Source: Aquatica leii
Lineage: Eukaryota; Arthropoda; Insecta; Coleoptera; Lampyridae
NCBI GenBank assembly: GCA_035610365.1
Contig: CM069432.1
Span: 232,274,532-232,338,531 of the forward strand
Length of the DNA: 64,000 nucleotides
Reading direction: 5' to 3'
Shown here: positions 12,107-25,204 of the stretch, in pieces
How the letters are laid out: each line of letters opens with the position of its first letter
Position numbering within the stretch: position 1 is the first letter of the stretch
Notes under the pieces: generated by a model
Database searches by the model: none
The model's input: the letters and a program-made list of their open reading frames with translations, nothing else
What the model was told of the DNA's origin: nothing
Position numbers and translations under genes: made by a program

Positions 12107-14029
12107 TTTCCTATAGTAAATGAGTGAATAAAGTGTTTCGATTAATTAAAGAAAAGCCTGGTAATACTAATAAAGATTTATAAATACAACTGTGTTTCAG
12201 CAAAATACAAATATCTGGGTAAATATGGAACACCAGGAAAAAATAGTTAGCTGTTCCGGCACTTCTATGAAACATCCATGAAAAATTGAGAGCACTCAAA
12301 ATATGCCAATGATGCGTTTAGGTAAGAAACTTCTGTATCAAATTTTGCATTCAAACGACATTCAAATTTAGATACCGATTTGCCCTCGATCACGACCGAA
12401 AATCAATTTGTATCTGACCATAACGACAATAAACATTTTGAAGAAGGAATGTTTGACTTTGATAATTTAAGGCTATTTATTGAACAACGAAACTTACTTA
12501 AGATGATTTGGATACCGGAGAATAGCGCACACATCACCAGAAAAATTGAATACAATTCTAGAAATAATTTACCATTAAACGAAGGATTACCGGTTACATA
12601 CACATACATTGGTAAATCATCCAGTACAATAGAAACATTTTACTTCGAATGTCATAAAGCTCACAGTGCATATGTAATTATGGCAAGGTCTCTGTTTTAT
12701 TCAAGATGACATATAGGAACTAAATTGAAAGAAATAGGACCGGTTAACTTTGTTCAGTAATTGCTAAATAATTAATTCTAAATTTGTTTCCTATTGGTAT
12801 TATCGTCGTGATAATGTACCTTACATGGAAAAGCATAATAGCTAGAAAATATTGGAGTATCAAAAACAGATAGGATGAAAAGCAGACCTAATAATATTGG
12901 TAAAACTTAATAGAATGACGTTGGGAATTGAGGTTTTTGATAACAATAAGCAAATCCGAAATTCAGAAAAAACAAATAGATGTTTATTGGTTAGAAAGCA
13001 GTAAATAGATACAGCGTATGTATCTCATTAAAATCATAACATCAATATAAGCAAAAATTGTCAAAATAAATTCACTGTTCTCAGAACTACACATTTTTTC
13101 ACAGTAATTCACTGACACTAAAAATACAAATAAATACAAAATAACGTTATCACATAAGACGTAGTTAAATGAAATTGTTATTCTAAGAACCCACACGCGT
13201 TCCAAGTTGATTTGCAAAGATAACGCACTTACTGATGTTTAAATGAGGTCAGTCAAAAACTCAAAATACTTGAATAAATAAATATCACTGCAAAAATAAA
13301 GCTAAATATGAAAAACGACCATTTTTAAGGTATAATGATAAAAGTTTTTCACTCTAAATAAACGTATTGTGAAAATTATGCTAAAAAATTCAGATAAGAT
13401 AGGTTATTGTTCATATATAGAAACAAACCTAAAAAGAAAATTGATAACAAAAATCGAAATTATGATTACTATAAACGATGTTTTTTACTATGTTGTAGCA
13501 TACGTCCGTTTTTTAATAAAGTGATAACATTACACGACTGTTAACATTATCCGTGATTCTATTAAGCAGCGTGCACTATATGAGTGTTATATAACATTTA
13601 CGCGGGTTTAAAATCAATTTTACAACGTTCTCCACCTTTATAGCTATTTACAGCTTTAAAATTACCTTTATTAATGTAGGTATCATTCATAAACAAATAG
13701 TTTAATTGTTAGTGAAATTTAATAAAAATCACGATAGTGTGACAAAAAACCGAGAGTCATTCATTTCAACAAGGATGCTTATAGAAAAAAGGGTGTAATT
13801 CAATGGCGGCTTCTCCATTAGGTCATTTGGTGAATGAGAAAAACTAAAAATTTTTGCCGTCACTGCTGTAACTAGACAAACTTTATTGATCAAATTATAC
13901 ATATCCAAGATAGAAGAAATTAATAATTTTTTTCTGGACATTTTTTTGAAAAATTACGATTGTATTGGTGAACGAAAATGTGAGTGGCGTTAATCGCACT
14001 CATTTATTGCATGTATCTGCATGTTCGTT

Positions 14030-14180
14030 TAGACATTTCCTTGTACATCCCATGTATCTCCTAGCACATTCCCATATATACCCTCGTATATCCCCGTACA
14101 TGCTTGTAGATCCCTATACATCCTCCTACAATCCTTATACATTTGCGTACATCCTCATATCTCCCTTTCAATGTACACCA
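14030..14180 (-). repeat. minisatellite at outer end of the IR-1 right arm
   Basis: Inverted counterpart of the array at 5395: units like cCTTGTACATCCCATGTATCTC with about 20-bp spacing. Confidence 0.65.
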
Positions 14181-14564
14181 TACATCCGGAGTGGTTCGCC
14201 CCTCGTATGCAACATTATTGACACTAAGAAATTTAAAAAGTAGAACAGTTTCATCCCATGATCCCATAAGGCATAATTCTTTTTAGTGTTGAAAACACTT
14301 GTATGGAGCTTGATTTGAAAGCTTATGTAACAAAACGATGAAACGCTCAGATGAAACAAATCTGGAACTTGCGGTGGTGCCCAATTTCACTTAATTTTTT
14401 GTATTTTTCGGATGCAATGTTTATTATTATTAAACAAGACATTCCTTATGATTTGTTTTATGTTTTAAAAATATAATAAGTCCTAATTTCACTCAGCAGA
14501 GCTGAAAAATAATTATAATAATTGTAGAATCAGATCCGCGGGAGCTTCCGTCCGCCTTGTACGC

Positions 14565-14850
14565 TGCAAAAACGGTACAATATAGATGAAAATTGCACAT
14601 AAACATATTTATAGAGCACAACATTTAGTGCAAAAAAGTCCGCGGGAGATTATAAATATACATATCTAATAGTTTAAGAGTTACAGAATTTTAATGTAAT
14701 GTAAGACATTATCGTGTAACTTTGCAAACTTGTATCTTCTAAACTATAGGAGGTAATTGTACCCTTCCGCGGACTTTTTTTATAGTAAATTTTGTCCTCT
14801 ATAAAAATGTATATGTGCAACTTTCCTCTATCTTGCAACGTTTTAGGGTA
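14565..14850. repeat. inverted-repeat element with CCGCGGACTTTT motif
   Basis: Arms of about 80 bp: AGTCCGCGGGAG near 14638 faces cttCCGCGGACTTT near 14766. The outer parts (tgcaaaaacgGTACAATATAG and its partner near 14835) also pair. The middle holds about 110 bp of AT-rich DNA. No target duplication identified. Confidence 0.6.
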
Positions 14851-14887
14851 ATAGTTTATTTGTTATTCTCATTAGGTTTACTTTATT

Positions 14888-15791
14888 CAGCCTGATGCTG
14901 TAACACTCTCGTTATACAAAGCGACCAATCGCTATCAGATTTTAATGGTCGAAGATAACGATCGACATAACAATTACTGGTAAAATAGGTTTGTTGTATG
15001 GGTATTTTAATTATATTGATATGTCGCCCACTATCTAGCAATCCTTATTTTGGAAAAAAGTATCGCCTTTAAAAAAACAAAGAGTGCTATACGAGCGCCG
15101 AACGTATAAGAGTGAATAGGATATAGGGCACGCGCCGTGCCGTTGTAAAACATCTGGCCAGTAGATTTTGAAATAGAAAAAATCCAGACTAAAACTACAT
15201 GGTATGAAATAAAATTCAAATGTTTGCTACGATCTCCATTAAGTGACGCACATCATCCCTCGATAGTCCCAATTTTCTATTGAATAATGGCTTTAATTAA
15301 TACGTAAAAGTATAAGCATCTTGTATTAATTCGAAATAAAACTGAGTTGCAAAACACACCGTTACATAACTTACATCTTTTTTATACATTTTGTTTACGT
15401 AGTTACTTCAAACGGGTCGCTGTTTTCGCGTAAAATGCTCCTTTGTCTGTATGAAAGAATACGTTTCTAACCTTACTTTCTTAAATACACGGTAAAACTA
15501 AAAAGACGCTTTTTCTGATTGCATTTTCCAGTTCCTTGTATAATGCAACGCGCAAAACATCTCAAAAAATTTTTTTTTCATACAAAAAAGCTCTCAAGCC
15601 TATACATCACAATCGTTATGTTTATAACGGCTACCAAATCGCCGCTGTTATATCATAATCGTTATGGTTCAAAATAACGAGAGTCGATATGAGTGGTTAT
15701 AAGTTATACAGCATACCTATTTTACAAAAATAACAATTCGGCTAGATAACGACATCGCTATTCATAAGGAGAGTGATATAGCATCAGGCTG
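14888..15791. mobile_element. 904-bp non-autonomous DNA transposon, CAGCCTGATGCT ends
   Basis: The ends begin CAGCCTGATGCTGTAACACT and, on the complement, CAGCCTGATGCTATATCACT; the similarity extends weakly inward for about 100 bp (GTTATC/GATAAC-rich). Possible ATT flanks lie at 14885-14887 and 15792-15794. No transposase is encoded. The superfamily is not certain. Confidence 0.72.
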
Positions 15792-17809
15792 ATTGTCTGA
15801 GAACATAATTCAACCCATGTGAACCCTGGGGGCGACGATCCGACAGTGTGAAAACTCTATAAAACCCAGCAGAGGTAAACACGTGTCCGAAAAAGAAACA
15901 TTCTTATCAATGAAGCGGAACGGGGTTAAATTAAGAAAATTGATGGGATCGTAATACAAAAATTGTGGCGGTTTCGATACAGGATGGTTTACAAGAAAAA
16001 CAACTCTAAACCGATAATTTACGTTCAAATTTTAAAATGCGTAAACGAAGTAGTAATTTAATAAATCTGACTTATAAAGTTTTATAATAAAAACTATCAG
16101 TAATTACTAGTTTGAGTCATAGACGATTTTACTGTAAAGTTATTAGCATAGAACGAAAGTATGTAAAATAAAATTTGAGTAAATTTTGAATGTTGAAATT
16201 GTATAAACAGTCAGGCAACTGTAAAGATTATCACTATTATTAACGTTATAAATCTGTTAAGATTAGAGAAAAGAATTACGTTAAAGTAAATTTCATCTCT
16301 TTAATGCTTTTTATAATCAGTAGCGCATTTGTTTAATATTAATAGAAAGAAAAAAATAGTAGCATCGGTAAATTTTTATTCCATTTGTAGCATGCAGCTC
16401 CGCCCAATAACGAAACGTAGTAACATCTTAAGGGTAGAAAGGGACACAATGCCGCTTTTAACAGATTGAGTAAAAGGAGAAGCCAATTGGCAGATATGGT
16501 ACTGAGAGCGTTCGTGAACTTGCCCAATCAGAAAAAAACGTTTTAGGATATAAAGTCAAAATTGCGTACAAAGAAAGAGGAGAGTTTTAAACGAAGGTTT
16601 TAAAAACCCTGACGCGGTGCAAAAACGAAAAAAGTTGCATACGGGAGTTTTTCTTTTGAAAGGTCAGAAATTAGTTAAATTTATTTGGATATGCGTTTGT
16701 AAGTTTTTTATTTGATTATTGTACGAGAGATACGATGAATTGAGATACTGTCTAACGCGAGAAAATTGAGAATAACTATTTAAATTTAATTCTATCGTTT
16801 AACGAGGTTTTTTGTTTGTTTTTTTGTTGTAAACGGAGAGAGCAAATTTAATATTTTCTTTTCTTTGTCAATTAACGGGTCGCTTATAAGATTAGTTTCA
16901 CTTTTTTTGCGCCGAAAGATCACACTAAGAACACCTAGAAAATGTAATAAAAATGAAGTCGATTATTTCACGTCGCGAAATGTTTTTATTGCAAGTCTTC
17001 TTTAGAGATGACAGGGAATAGCAAACGCGACAAACTGTTGAAAAAAAACAGTTTTTAAACTGTGGATGCACATTTCCAAAGGTTAAATCTCCACTTCGAA
17101 ACTTTTACATCTGAAAGGATGTGGCAACGCAGCTCGAATCGTGTCATAATCTTAGAAGCTGTTGAATTGTGAACCGTTATAAAACTCTGGTAAAGTCCAG
17201 TAATCATTTTTTGTTTTTTTTTCAAAAGCGCGTGTCAACTACTTCAAGTGTGGTGAAACAATTGCCAGGGATCAGGCGATATAAATTGTTTATTTAATCC
17301 GACCGTATTCAATCAAAGTCTGGCAAAATTTCTGAAAGTTCCACCTTGACTTCGATTGTGTCCAGAGAAAATTTTAAATTTATCCGAATGCTTTTAACCG
17401 TATCTAAGCCAGCAGAAAATGACAGTCAGTGGACGTGTGTCAAATAAAGTTCGATGTTTTGAGATTTTGTTGTTTACGTTGTATTTCTTACCGTACATCG
17501 CTTGGAAAAAAGAACCTAAGCGTTATTAACACAACCCAAATATTTCCTAATACATCTTGCTTAAACAAACATTCACGATATTAAAGCTTTACAACCAAAA
17601 CATCGCGTCTCAATGTTGATGCCAACAATGGACTACTGGTGGAAGAAAACCGCAAATTTATGACAGTTTATTGAGCATTTTATTAACGATTTGAAAAGAT
17701 TAGCCCAAAACTAATTTTTGTGCTTCTCTAAAAAAAATTTCTATAAAAGATATACCCTCCAGTTTGCAATCAATTCGTACTAAACTATTACATACTACTA
17801 AAACTAGAA
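15792..17809. other. no gene recognised
   Basis: Mixed composition with T-rich tracts and only short motif-free open frames. Nothing could be assigned to a family. Confidence 0.4.
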
Positions 17810-18467
17810 ATGGGAAACAACAGCCGGAAGTGTTTGGATTTAGAGTTTTTAATACTAATTATGAGACCGGTCCATTTACATGCTATGATGTTTGTTCAAG
17901 TGCATGGATTTAAGATAACGCGATTGGGTTTCTCCTTAGATATGTCACTGGAAACTACGTTTTATCAGCACGCAACACTTCTTGATAATAAGCGGTCTCG
18001 CTCATCATTTATCACAAAAAATTCTCCATATGTCATTGGTGTTGCTGATTCATCATCTTCCAACCATGAAGAGGTTATGAGAAGCAATTCTCAGCCATTT
18101 CATGGACAAATGTTTAATACAAACAATTGCTGAATTATCATAAGACTATACTCGTTTAATATGCACCTAGAATACTAGTTATTTCTGTTTTTTAATCTTT
18201 TTATTATTTATGTATGCATTCTTATTTTTGAAAATCGCAATAAACCTTATTCATTATATTATGTATTTAATATTGTGTTTGTTTTCAACAACACCTTCCG
18301 ATAGTTGCAAGATTTGCGATATCTGTGAATTTTTACCTAATGATAGATACTGCAGAGTTATCAACAGATGTTTAAAGAAACACGATCGTATTTTTTCTGT
18401 TCATGAATACACTCAATTAATAAGCTTCAAGTGCTCAGACAAAGTTTACTGTTATGGTGGTTTTTAA
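17810..18467 (+). other. two small open frames, possibly an unrecognised gene
   Basis: An open frame of 107 codons (17810-18133) is followed by one of 85 codons (18210-18467). The second has a hydrophobic start and a Cys-rich patch (CKICDICEF, DRYCRVINRCLKKH). A splice-acceptor-like ATAG precedes the Cys-rich part near 18305. I cannot link either to a known family. Their proximity to the lap gene 3' side proves nothing. They may be chance frames. Confidence 0.2.
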
Positions 18468-19853
18468 GAGTTGGTAGCCACAATATGTAAAAAAATACTA
18501 TGCCTTTAGAAGCTTAAAAAAACATTCCAAGAGCAAAAAAATTATCTTTATAAGTCAGACTCCTGGGTATGTTGTGCTCAGAATATATTAGAAGCTGCAT
18601 CAATCATACTTTCTAGCTTTATTTGCCAAGTAATTTGGAAAAGCTTCCTATTGAAATGCCTAAAAAAATATGAATGTCAATTTTGGAAGCAAAAATACAT
18701 GATATCAGTACAGCCATGTAACCTACATTTTATCCAAAAGTACTAAATGTCAGTTAGTCCCTTTCTCAAATAAACGATTGAATTAATGTAATTTTGAACA
18801 CATTTGTCAAAAAGTGTTCTGATGTACAATTTGTTAGTTATAATTCATTAGAATATTTAAAAATTACGTTTATATCTATTTTCATACAAAAGCACTAAAA
18901 AACATGCATGCTTAAGAGGGATTTTAGCATGCCCTTTAAATATAAATTTGGTTTACAAATGTTTTTCCTACACAAAACCATTTTAAATGACTACAATCTA
19001 ACGTTTCTCTAGCAAATGTAAGAAATATACACAAAAGCATATACTTAATTTATTCAACAGCTTTATACACTTTATATTGTCACATATTGATTACACAATT
19101 GATTGTTGCTAAAATATATTATACACCTATTTCGATTGTGACCTAACAATATCTTTGGAATTTCTTATATAATATCCACAATTATTTGTTCTTCTCAACA
19201 TTTATAAATACAATAATTAAACTTTAATTATCATATATACTATGATTAAAATATTTAGCAAATTTTTTGCAGCGTTCGCTAAATTTTGATAATTTTTCTT
19301 AGTGATATATTTGATTCCAAATTACTAAGTCTTTGTAGTTAGTATGGAAAGTTAATATTTGCATAATGAAAACAGTCCTTAATCAATCACCCAACAATTC
19401 AATATAGATCTAGCACAAAAAAATAAATAACTTAATAGTACTTTCAGATCACATGCGGTTATAATACAACGGCAAAACAAACAAGTATTAATGACAAACA
19501 CACAATTATTTGTATACTTATGAAAAATAATACAATAATTAGCTAATAAATTACTAATAAACAAAATATCACTTTTATGCACAATAGGAATGTATAAGAT
19601 ACGAATTTCAATTAATATATATACCGATAAAATTCTATTTAAAAATAAAATGAGAGCAAAATACCTCCATAACGTACTACTAAATACTGAGTATCACGTT
19701 TAACAAGTATAAGCCAATGATAATTGCACATCATCCCCACACAATCATCTTTAAGCTAACGCTATTTTAAAACAGAAATTGTGCCTTTTTTAAAGGGACA
19801 GTAAAAAATGTTTTTCTCAATTTTCTACATTAAAAAAAAAAGTGATAGAATTA
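18468..19853. other. AT-rich DNA downstream of lap, probably its 3' UTR
   Basis: No coding potential seen. On the minus strand it would hold the 3' untranslated region of the clathrin-assembly gene. AATAAA-type signals (TTTATT on the plus strand) occur near 19047 and 18620, but which is used cannot be told. Confidence 0.4.
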
Positions 19854-21659
19854 CTACAGATCACCAAAAGGATCGAAGTTTACTTCTTGTTTATTTGGTT
19901 GTGTAGTGCTGCTGATCTTCGGACTACCCATCAATGGTTGCTGTACACCCATTGGGTACTGCATGGGAAGACCACCTATCGGTTGTCCCATAGGTTTGTA
20001 ATTAGCTGTAGATGTTGGAACTATCGGTGGTTGCCAACCTGTACCTGCAGGTTTTGCTTGATTTTTTGGAGAATTCCATTGCATGGGTGCGCCTCTACCA
20101 CTATCGATTGTTAAATTTTCTGCTAAGGAAGCCAAACTAGATTCCAAGTCACCTGTTAGTAACTTCTGTTGACCCGCAGGTCTGGCTGGCTGTGCAACTG
20201 GAGGAAGTTGTTGCTGCTGTGGCACATTTTGTTGTACTGATGCAATAGGGTCAAACACTGACGGCTCATTAGTATTAAACATACTAGATAAATTACTACC
20301 GGTTGAAAATATTGCTGGAGGTTGCTGAGCACTAAAACCGTTGGACCACATAGCTGACTGCGTAGTAGTAGTAGCAGTTGTGTTTCCAAAAAAATCAGTT
20401 GTAGTAGCACTTACTCCAGAAGCTGGTGCACTAAAAATATCTGCAAATGGGTTTCCTAATTGTAAGAGATCATCAATAGCCTTTGACGGTTGATTGCTCT
20501 GTTGCGTACTAATATCTGACCCAAATAAATCCAAAATTGGTTCGGTTTTAGTTGGAGAACTTAAAAACGGATTTGTACTAGCAGCAGTAGGTGAATTAAC
20601 ACTAGCTTTATATTTACTTAAAGCCGCTTCTTCTTCTGCAACCGCTGCCTGCTTCAACGTTTCGTCAATCTGCGTATTATTAGCAGCTGATCCAAATGCG
20701 TTGCTAGTATTAGCCAAAGCAGATACACCAGTTTTCACATTCTTTTGATTACTGACAGCTTGAGTTGGAGTATTTCCTTCGAGAGACGCTAAATGTTGTT
20801 CTAACGCATCTAAAAGACTATTTGGTGCTTTTGTAAGGTCGGGAATGTCTCCTTTATCAATTCCTATGTTTTCAGCTACTTTTAAAAATTCTCCAACTCT
20901 ATCCATTCTAATTAAAAATTTCTTATATAAATCTAAAGCATCTCGACATTGCTTTTTATTCATCTCAAAATACTTTTCTAATAAATTAATGATCCCATCA
21001 TTGTAACATGCAAATAAACGTATAAGATCTCTAAAAAGTAACATAAAGCATACATTAATAACTCCATTCGTAAGATCGTTAGCTGTACAATCGAATTCTA
21101 AAAGTGCATCCAATTGATTTTGTAATATTGGTAACGTTTTTAGTAAATGCTCCGAATTCATCGTTCTTAACGTACCTTCTTCTTTCCCTCGTTTGACTTT
21201 GCAGAAATCGAATGCAACGGCACGATATGAAAGTGCTTTTTCGTTTATGTAACGAGCATAACGTCTTATAAATGGCGACATATCGTAACCTGTTCGAGCA
21301 CCTACAGCACTTTGCACTCCAGTTTTATCGACAAAATTAGATAGCTGAAAAGAAGTGTTGCTTGAAGCAAGGTATTGCGTAAACCTTTCGTTGCCATAAC
21401 ACATTAAGTGATGAGTTGTTATCAACGCTTTATAAACAACCACCCAACTAGTATTTTGAGATCTCTCTATAAGCAAATTAGCCATGTGTGGTATTGATAC
21501 ATTCGGTTCGTTCGTACAATGTACTAAATAATCTAAATGTTTCTTTTTAGGTCCAAGTAGTTCTTCAGTAGTTGCTTTACACACGGATTTCGCAAGACCC
21601 TGCCCCGCTAAACTATATTTGGCGGCCAATAAACGATCGTTAATTGTTTGTCCGGCCAT
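19854..21659 (-). CDS. lap: AP180/CALM-type clathrin assembly protein (like-AP180)
   Basis: A phosphoinositide- and clathrin-binding endocytic adaptor that acts at the plasma membrane and synapse to set clathrin-coated vesicle size and retrieve SNARE cargo (family knowledge). The 601-residue product starts [17 protein letters not shown]. An ANTH domain spans about residues 1-285, with the PI(4,5)P2-binding pattern K28, K38, K40, H41 in [16 protein letters not shown]. The C-terminal half is low-complexity and carries the expected short motifs: NPF twice ([15 protein letters not shown]), DLFG, DLLQL, DPI, and the last residues DPFGDL. It runs start to stop without an intron, which is unusual for a gene family that is normally split in insects, but the frame is intact and conserved. 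Length fits metazoan relatives (about 470-650 aa). The start is certain from conservation. Confidence 0.95.
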   Translation of the reverse strand: MAGQTINDRLLAAKYSLAGQGLAKSVCKATTEELLGPKKKHLDYLVHCTNEPNVSIPHMANLLIERSQNTSWVVVYKALITTHHLMCYGNERFTQYLASSNTSFQLSNFVDKTGVQSAVGARTGYDMSPFIRRYARYINEKALSYRAVAFDFCKVKRGKEEGTLRTMNSEHLLKTLPILQNQLDALLEFDCTANDLTNGVINVCFMLLFRDLIRLFACYNDGIINLLEKYFEMNKKQCRDALDLYKKFLIRMDRVGEFLKVAENIGIDKGDIPDLTKAPNSLLDALEQHLASLEGNTPTQAVSNQKNVKTGVSALANTSNAFGSAANNTQIDETLKQAAVAEEEAALSKYKASVNSPTAASTNPFLSSPTKTEPILDLFGSDISTQQSNQPSKAIDDLLQLGNPFADIFSAPASGVSATTTDFFGNTTATTTTQSAMWSNGFSAQQPPAIFSTGSNLSSMFNTNEPSVFDPIASVQQNVPQQQQLPPVAQPARPAGQQKLLTGDLESSLASLAENLTIDSGRGAPMQWNSPKNQAKPAGTGWQPPIVPTSTANYKPMGQPIGGLPMQYPMGVQQPLMGSPKISSTTQPNKQEVNFDPFGDL

Positions 21660-23556
21660 TGTTTCTTAACTTTAATTCTTTTATTAACACAATAACAAAA
21701 ATCTCAGCTGTTCGTTCACTACTTTCGTTTAAAAAGAAATGATGGGTCGATCAAAGAATCAGGCCGGCGAATCAATAAATCTAACTTACCGATAACGCAA
21801 GCGCATATTAAAGCGCCATCTTTATTACAACACAAAAACAAACTAATATTATACACAGTGCACTACAAAATAATAAATCACTATCACTTCGTAAAAATGT
21901 AACTACATAGACATACAATACAAGTAGTTTCAAACATTACACAAATCATTTTCACCGAACGTTAAAAAGATAAGATAACTTGTAACGCAAGATTTTATGA
22001 CACACGCCCACAAATTTGTAATTCACATATAAATTCTTAATCAAGAAGTGTAATGTTCCACAACAAACCATAACGAATTTAAAAATTTATAACACAGTTT
22101 TAATACGTGACCACAAAAATAAAATAATAAATTCATAAGTAAACCATTCGTAAAGTAATTTTTTGTTAAATCATAGTTACGATATCAAAATTAAGAATGC
22201 GTAGAATTAAATTTACTCTGTAATTTCTGAGGGGAAAATGATTATAAGCAAAGTAAGCACGAAACTACTCAATAAAACACAGCCGCCGCTATCTAAGAGA
22301 AATATGAATAATATTTTATTGTTGATAAAAAGATTAAAATAGCAATAAAGGTCTTTTTTGTTCAAGATCAAGAAGTATCAAACACTGCCTAGTCAGTTCA
22401 TAAAATAATTAAAGAAATAAACTGTCTTGTTCGACGTCTCATCGATTTAGTCAGTTTACCATAGCTCAAATTATTGTTTCGATAGTTTGCCGCTAGTTAA
22501 TTGAAAGCATCGTGAAGACGAACTCTTCTTGATAAGTAACGTAGGTTTAAAAAGCCAACGTAAAAGTTACAATCGCAGGATGTCGATAATAGACTTAGTA
22601 GAATTCAAATTTCCACGGGTTACTTTTCTATTCTAAATAATTCCCGTGTTGTTTTATCGTATTCCGAACCTGGAATAATCTGATTGCTCGCCCCTTAAAA
22701 TCTCGCTTTTACAAACCAATCGATAAAACTGATTTCCAAAGAAACGGTAAAGAAAAACTAAAATCTCCATTAATATTAAAAGAATTTTTAAATATTACAA
22801 TTACATAATTTTTCACTGATAGTAATTAGAAACATTACCCAAAACCTTAATTTTTTAACAAAATTTACTTGTTTTTAGCTTGTGCTCCGCTATTTCTGAT
22901 CATCTTTGATATTTTTTTAATACGAATTCCTACGCTTCTACTCCGTTTCTCCAATTTATGTACGATCACAAAAGCAAGAAATGCTATAAACACCGTCAGA
23001 CTAAAAAGGAATAACATCTTTTAGAAGATTTAAAAATTAACCCAATTTAGGAAGAGTGGATGACACAGTGTTTCGACAAGATTTTTCTACTGCAGTTGTT
23101 TTCGACTAACACATTGATTAGCTATTTTAGAAGAATTTGCGGCTGTCTGTGCACTAAAGAATTCACTACTGATAATTTTTGATAAGTGTGACGGTGATAA
23201 AATCAATTTAAATATCTATAGTCGTTGCCACGAAAGATGATCCCTGCGTCATCATCCTCCAAATTTAGAATTGCTCGAATGAAAATAAAAAACTGTGAAT
23301 ATAACAGAAATAACACCATTTTTGTTTGTGTTATAAATAAATCGCCCAGTTGACTTCACAGGTGATAGGACATTTGTCATAAGCCGCTTATTTTTATTTC
23401 AGTTTCAGTTCTATCGTGTATATAAAACTTAGAAACAAAGCATGTTTAAGTTCGATTTAAACAGCCGCACCGTATGAGTAATAAACCTAATTCCGATTGA
23501 TTAGTATTTTTTGTTTAATATAACAAATATATTAAAAACAACTGTTCTTTAACAAA
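21660..23556. other. lap upstream region, no gene
   Basis: Presumed 5' flank of the clathrin-assembly gene on the minus strand. I see no exon. It includes one copy (about 22665-22795) of a diverged inverted repeat whose partner is at 25205-25335. Confidence 0.4.
22665..22795 (-). repeat. diverged dispersed repeat, copy 1
   Basis: The reverse complement matches 25205-25335, sharing GGAAAyCAGTTTTATCGAT, AAAAGCGAGATTT and TTTACCG blocks. Unknown family, about 130 bp alignable by eye. Confidence 0.6.
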
Positions 23557-24015
23557 TTTTTTGTGCTGCCAACATCGCAAACGTTAATATTCGTTCGTTA
23601 GTGTAGTTACGTAATGAACGAAAAAACTCTAGAGTAGCAAAATGAAAACTAGGAATCCACATAAAAGTAAGTGTTCAAAGTGAATTTATATATTAGAACG
23701 AGTACGCGACAGGTAGAAAAATCATTTTAAAAATCTTGAAATTCAGTTAGAATTGAAGAAAACGATGTTAAAGTTAATGTCAAATTTGACAGATTTAGTA
23801 ATAAACGTAGTACCAACATTATATTTCTGTTGGTTTCTTTTTATTTTTTCAAAAAAGAATGTAATTTTATAAAAGCCAACACAAAAAATAATGTACATTA
23901 CTCTGATCGAAAGAATCATAGCACAACTCACTCACATGCAACGCTCGGCCGTGCGGCGTCGCGTCGCATTAACGTTCGTTAAGCTATTTCTTACTTTCGA
24001 CTCTTGTTACGTAAA
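23557..24015 (+). repeat. dispersed repeat of about 460 bp, copy 1
   Basis: Direct repeat of 26078-26574. It begins ttTGTGCTGCCAACATCGC and ends with a CTTTCGACTCTTGTTACGTAAA-like stretch. It contains a GC-rich island (cgctcggccgtgcggcgtcg). No open frame of note, and neither terminal repeats nor target duplication identified. Confidence 0.8.
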
Positions 24016-24771
24016 CGACTATTGTCAGTTAGTGTTTTGATTAAATGGAATAAGCATTGCCAATACCAAATGTTTAGTAAATTTTAAAAAGCAATGATGA
24101 TTTGATTAGAAAGTTTTTGCTTAATTCAGATGCATACGACTATGACGTAAGGATCTTCTTTCCTGACAACAAATATATATGTATGAATTCAATAAACTGA
24201 GTGTGCTAATGAACCATCTTTATTTCGATTAACTAACACGCCCAAAAATTGTGAAGAAAAGTCCCTTTTTAATTCCATAGTAAAACGAATAGAGTTGAAA
24301 TGACTTATAAAATCGTTAAGCTCGGAAAGACCATGTTGCCGGATGACAAAAAGTCATCAACGTATGTATACTAACATTTGGGTTTTAGATTTCCACTCAA
24401 AATATTCTACAAATATTTTAGGAACAATAGGTAAAACTGGAGTGTTTGTGAGTAAACTTTCCCTCAAAAAGTAAATTACCTATGTGAAACATTTTTCGAT
24501 AATAGCTACTATTTCGCTTGAACTTCGCTTGAATTTCGAATTCACGATAAATAAAGATGTCTTAATGTTAATTATACTCAGAATTGAGTATAAATAAATC
24601 TACTTAAGAATTCAAACTTGAAATATACTTACAAATGGCGGAAGAAGAATATTAGACTTATGAACTTTAGGTTATCCGTAATCAAGGAAGAAGATGAGAA
24701 ACTATTTGAATAAAAAATTCTACAGTTAATACAATTTCAACAAGTAGTTTTTTGAAACATATACAAAATTA

Positions 24772-24872
24772 ACGGCCGGCTCCACCAACACGACTTAAAC
24801 TTAAGCAATGCTTAAAAACAATCGTTGCTATGGTTTTAACAATTGTATCTCAGTGTTGGTGAAACCGGCCGT
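24772..24872. mobile_element. 101-bp MITE, ACGGCCGG...CACCAACAC ends
   Basis: Terminal inverted repeats of about 22 bp (ACGGCCGGCTCCACCAACAC against ACGGCCGGTTTCACCAACAC) with a short core. The GGTTTCACC motif is shared with the hairpin element at 8993, so the two probably used related transposases. Confidence 0.8.
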
Positions 24873-25204
24873 AAAACTTTTAGACAAAGCTGCCGTTTCT
24901 GTAGAAGGGTCTGAGTGTGAAAATAAATTAATCAGAATACCTCTCTATCGACAATACATTTTGAAGATAGCAATTTGTTAAATATCTTAATATTATTACT
25001 TGTAACTAACTCTTTAAAGTTGTTCAAAAGAAATTCGACCCATAAGATTCAAATCAGACAGTAAAAGAATCCTACTGAGTTCTAGATGAATATAAAATAA
25101 AGATTTATTGGCCGGATCAATTTCTTTTCTAATTGAATGAATAGGTTCTCTTATTAACGAAAGACCTTTGCGAATTTATACTATTACAGCAGATTAAGAA
25201 ATCC

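Larger units (their letters stand above)
11320..14215 (-). repeat. right arm of large inverted repeat (IR-1)
   Basis: Reverse-complement partner of 5345-7975. It is longer because a 637-bp insertion (11470-12106) splits it. It contains an open frame at 12380-12709 (+), including PVTYTYIGKSSSTIETFYFE, and its relative lies on the minus strand at about 7180-7420. I do not recognise the product. Differences between arms (indels and many substitutions) mean this is an old duplication rather than a recent palindrome. Confidence 0.75.

Noticed and set aside
5345-14215. IR-1 as an assembly artefact (artificial palindrome)
   Set aside because: The arms differ by many substitutions and by separate insertions, which an artefact would not produce.
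20494-20748. Plus-strand open frame inside lap
   Set aside because: It is the antisense shadow of a conserved coding sequence and lacks any motif.
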